From Ruminococcaceae bacterium UBA6842 (GTDB taxonomy: Bacteria > Bacillota > Clostridia > Oscillospirales > Acutalibacteraceae): 6,115 nucleotides of DNA. The notes under the pieces were generated by a model. It searched no databases. It was given only the letters and a program-made list of their open reading frames with translations, and was not told the DNA's origin. The stretch is taken from assembly GCA_002451855.1 (NCBI GenBank), contig DKDS01000032.1, positions 1 to 6,115 of the forward strand. Reading direction: 5' to 3'. Position numbers and translations under genes: made by a program. Positions 4,821 to 6,115 of this stretch are shown here, in pieces (positions within the stretch are counted from its first letter, which is position 1; each line of letters begins with the position of its first letter).

Positions 4821-5705
4821 ATGTATAATCCGTTACTTGTTACTTTTTTAGCGGTTGCAGATTGCGGAAGCTTTACAAAAGCGGCAGAAAAGCTCTTTGT
4901 TTCGCCTACCGCGGTTATGAAGCAGATGAACGCTCTTGAAAATCATATGAATTTAAAATTGACAGAAAGAACGCCTGCGGGAATTCGTCTTACCAAGGCG
5001 GGCTCGGTGATTTACCGCGATACAAAATTTATTATGGACTATTCGGACAAATCGGTCGCCGCGGCGAGAGCGGCTATGACTGATTACGATACGACATTTT
5101 GCGTAGGCACATCAATGCTAAACCCCGCAAAGCCGTTTATGGACCTGTGGTATAAGGTTAATGGAGATTTTCCGGATTATAAGCTGCATCTGGTGCCGTT
5201 CGACGATAATCACGAGGGCATTTTATCCGAAATAAAAAAGCTTGGTGAAAAATTTGATTTTCTTATAGGGGTATGCGATTCAAAGGCGTGGCTTTCCCTT
5301 TGCAATTTTTTGCCCCTCGGAAGATATAAAAAGATGGTGGCGGTGTCACGTGAGCACAGGCTGGCGTCCAAAAGCCGAATTGATATAGAGGATCTGTACG
5401 GCGAAACGCTGATGATGGTAAGCCGCGGCGATTCGGGCGTAAATGACTTTATACGCAACGATCTTGAAAGAAATCATCCGCAAATACGCATTGAGGATAC
5501 CGAACAGTTTTATGATCTGTCCGTTTTTAACCGATGCGCCGAGACGGGAAATGTCCTGCTTACAATAGAGTGTTGGAGTGAGGTTCATCCGGGACTTGTT
5601 ACCGTTCCGGTCAATTGGGAGTACAGTATTCCTTACGGATTGCTGTACAGCCTTAATGCGGACGGAGATGTTTTAAGACTTGTTCAAAGGGTAAAAGAAC
5701 TGTAA
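4821..5705 (+). CDS. LysR-family transcriptional regulator
   Basis: A 294-residue LysR-type regulator of usual length. The N-terminal winged helix-turn-helix spans residues 1-60: LVTFLAVADCGSFTKAAEKL (6-25), then the recognition helix SPTAVMKQMNALEN (28-41) and wing LTERTPAGIRLTKAG (47-61). A linker helix follows to about residue 90, then the effector-binding domain, which is divergent from well-known LysR proteins, so no ligand can be proposed. GAGG lies six bases before the ATG at 4821. The gene diverges from the redox operon with a 104-bp shared region, the classical arrangement in which a LysR protein controls the opposite operon and its own gene. It is followed by its own terminator and so is monocistronic. 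Confidence 0.95.
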   Translation: MYNPLLVTFLAVADCGSFTKAAEKLFVSPTAVMKQMNALENHMNLKLTERTPAGIRLTKAGSVIYRDTKFIMDYSDKSVAAARAAMTDYDTTFCVGTSMLNPAKPFMDLWYKVNGDFPDYKLHLVPFDDNHEGILSEIKKLGEKFDFLIGVCDSKAWLSLCNFLPLGRYKKMVAVSREHRLASKSRIDIEDLYGETLMMVSRGDSGVNDFIRNDLERNHPQIRIEDTEQFYDLSVFNRCAETGNVLLTIECWSEVHPGLVTVPVNWEYSIPYGLLYSLNADGDVLRLVQRVKEL

Positions 5706-5722
5706 ATATGTTTTGAATTTAG

Positions 5723-5753
5723 AAAAGACTGTCTTAAAGACAGTCTTTTTTTG
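5723..5753 (+). terminator. Intrinsic terminator of the lysR-family gene
   Basis: AAAAGACTGTCT (5723-5734) and AGACAGTCTTTT (5738-5749) pair perfectly over 12 bp with a 3-nt TAA loop and continue into a T-run to 5752. It lies 18 nt after the stop codon. The A-tract on the left could let it act weakly in the other direction too, but no minus-strand gene ends there. Confidence 0.93.
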
Positions 5754-5813
5754 TTTTTTCGGCGTTGAAATACAGGTAAAAAACGCTTCACTTTTTCTTT
5801 GTTTATGATTTCG

Positions 5814-5866
5814 AATTCACCTAATATTCAACTTTTTTTAGAACTACTTAACTTTTTTTGTGAATT
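5814..5866. repeat. Spaced inverted repeat with phased T-tracts upstream of the last promoter
   Basis: AATTCAC (5814-5820) and GTGAATT (5860-5866) are a perfect 7-bp inverted pair separated by 39 bp, and the interval contains ACTTTTTTT twice (5831-5839, 5851-5859) with a 20-bp period, about two helical turns. The second arm ends 12 bp before the -35 box. It may be a curved-DNA/UP-like element or a two-site operator; function is inferred. Confidence 0.45.
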
Positions 5867-5878
5867 TAACCAAATTCC

Positions 5879-5907
5879 TTGAAAAAAATTAAATAAACAT
5901 TTATAAT
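5879..5907 (+). promoter_or_regulatory. Strong sigma-A type promoter for the gene at the right edge
   Basis: TTGAAA (5879-5884) and a perfect TATAAT (5902-5907) with exactly 17 bp between, in AT-rich context with T-tracts upstream. Transcription should begin near 5914, inside the 11-base motif shared with the lysR/flavodoxin intergenic region. The only gene downstream is the one beginning at 6110. Confidence 0.85.
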
Positions 5908-5910
5908 CCA

Positions 5911-5921
5911 ATCGGATATTC
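5911..5921 (+). promoter_or_regulatory. Second copy of the shared 11-base motif
   Basis: ATCGGATATTC here equals the minus-strand sequence of 4769-4779, and the similarity extends to 15 of 20 bases including a following GTG. It covers the predicted transcription start, where a bound protein would be expected to repress. A shared regulator, most simply the LysR-family protein, is inferred. Confidence 0.4.
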
Positions 5922-6109
5922 GGTGAGAATAGGTTAAATTGAGGAGAGGTGAATAACAGAGGTTAATATTTTTGTCAGACCGCACCGTACGGTACAATTT
6001 GAATTATAAGTTGAGTTTGTAAAACGGTTCTTGTACAGAAAAACTTGTAAAGCAGATACGGCGCAAGAAACATATTGTTTTTGACAATAATTATTTAGGA
6101 GGAAAGAAA
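5914..6109 (+). other. Long 5' leader of the right-edge gene (possible cis-regulatory RNA)
   Basis: About 195 nt separate the predicted transcription start from the ATG. The leader contains a purine-rich GAGGAGAGGTG (5941-5951) without a usable start codon, the palindrome at 5984-5993, three TTGTA-type repeats (around 6019, 6033 and 6046) and the stem TATTGT/ACAATA (6073-6078 with 6084-6089) ending 7 nt before the Shine-Dalgarno. I do not recognise a known riboswitch class. Confidence 0.4.
6097..6103 (+). promoter_or_regulatory. Strong ribosome binding site of the right-edge gene
   Basis: AGGAGGA six bases before the ATG at 6110, the best-spaced Shine-Dalgarno in the window, in an A-rich unstructured setting. 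Together with the promoter it points to a highly expressed gene. Confidence 0.9.
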
Positions 6110-6115
6110 ATGAAA
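6110..6115 (+). CDS. Start of an unknown gene (first two codons, Met-Lys)
   Basis: ATG AAA at the very end of the window, after an ideal Shine-Dalgarno and a strong promoter 200 bp upstream. Met-Lys is common at signal peptide starts, but two codons cannot identify a product and no function is proposed. Confidence 0.75.

Larger units (their letters stand above)
5706..6109 (+). other. Gene-free region: terminator, AT-rich upstream region, promoter, long leader
   Basis: I see no credible protein gene in these 404 bases on either strand. In order it holds the lysR terminator, an AT-rich stretch (5761-5878) with a spaced inverted repeat and two T7 tracts exactly 20 bp apart, a strong plus-strand promoter (5879-5907), and a leader of about 195 nt that carries a perfect 10-bp palindrome (ACCGTACGGT, 5984-5993) and a small AU-rich hairpin (6073-6089). 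No known riboswitch class is recognised by eye. Confidence 0.7.

Noticed and set aside
5762..5786. GCGTT/AACGC dyad as a second terminator after lysR
   Set aside because: Five-base arms with a 15-nt loop are too weak, and the perfect terminator just upstream already explains the end.
5805..5882. Small plus-strand ORF of 25 codons starting at ATG 5805
   Set aside because: It has no Shine-Dalgarno, lies upstream of the mapped-by-eye promoter and covers the T-tract region, so its Phe/Leu-rich translation reflects base composition.
6081..6086. TTGACA as a second promoter for the right-edge gene
   Set aside because: No -10-like sequence at 16-18 bp downstream; that position is occupied by the A-rich ribosome-site spacer.
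6073..6089. TATTGT/ACAATA hairpin as a terminator or attenuator
   Set aside because: Only six AU-rich pairs and no T-run; at most a weak structure near the ribosome site.
1..6115. CRISPR array, tRNA, rRNA, insertion sequence or phage genes
   Set aside because: No regularly spaced repeats, tRNA cloverleaf, transposase or phage protein is visible on either strand.

Overview
The window suggests a low-to-mid GC Clostridia-type Firmicute, probably a gut anaerobe of the Ruminococcus/Oscillospira kind. This rests on the S12 and S7 sequences, strong AAGGAGG-type Shine-Dalgarno sites, GTG starts, an LxxC-type lipoprotein and several small clostridial flavodoxin-like proteins. The exact lineage cannot be fixed from sequence reading alone.

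Right to left on the minus strand, positions 1-1318 hold the start of a str-type ribosomal operon: a near-consensus promoter, rpsL (S12), a 137-nt structured gap, rpsG (S7), and the first 55 codons of fusA (EF-G) running off the window edge. The fusA start reads like an actinobacterial (Bifidobacterium-like) EF-G and is more GC-rich in codon choice than the genes before it, so it may mark transfer or a chimeric assembly.

Positions 1326-4753 hold a tight five-gene minus-strand operon ended by a clear intrinsic terminator. In transcription order it encodes a cytosolic flavodoxin, a carboxymuconolactone-decarboxylase/cupin two-domain protein, an aldo/keto reductase, an iron-sulfur-type FMN reductase and an exported flavodoxin lipoprotein. 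It diverges from a LysR-family regulator gene (4821-5705), which has its own strong promoter and terminator. The layout is that of a LysR-controlled redox module. I infer a role in electrophile, quinone or aldehyde reduction or in redox stress; the substrate is unknown.

Positions 5706-6109 have no supported gene. They hold the lysR terminator, an AT-rich upstream region with a spaced inverted repeat and phased T-tracts, a near-perfect promoter, and a leader of roughly 195 nt ending in a strong Shine-Dalgarno and the first two codons of another gene. An 11-base motif is shared, inverted, between this promoter and the lysR/flavodoxin divergent promoter, which may mean that one regulator controls both. 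Nothing seen proves a wholly new system; the redox operon with its paired regulatory motif is the best candidate.
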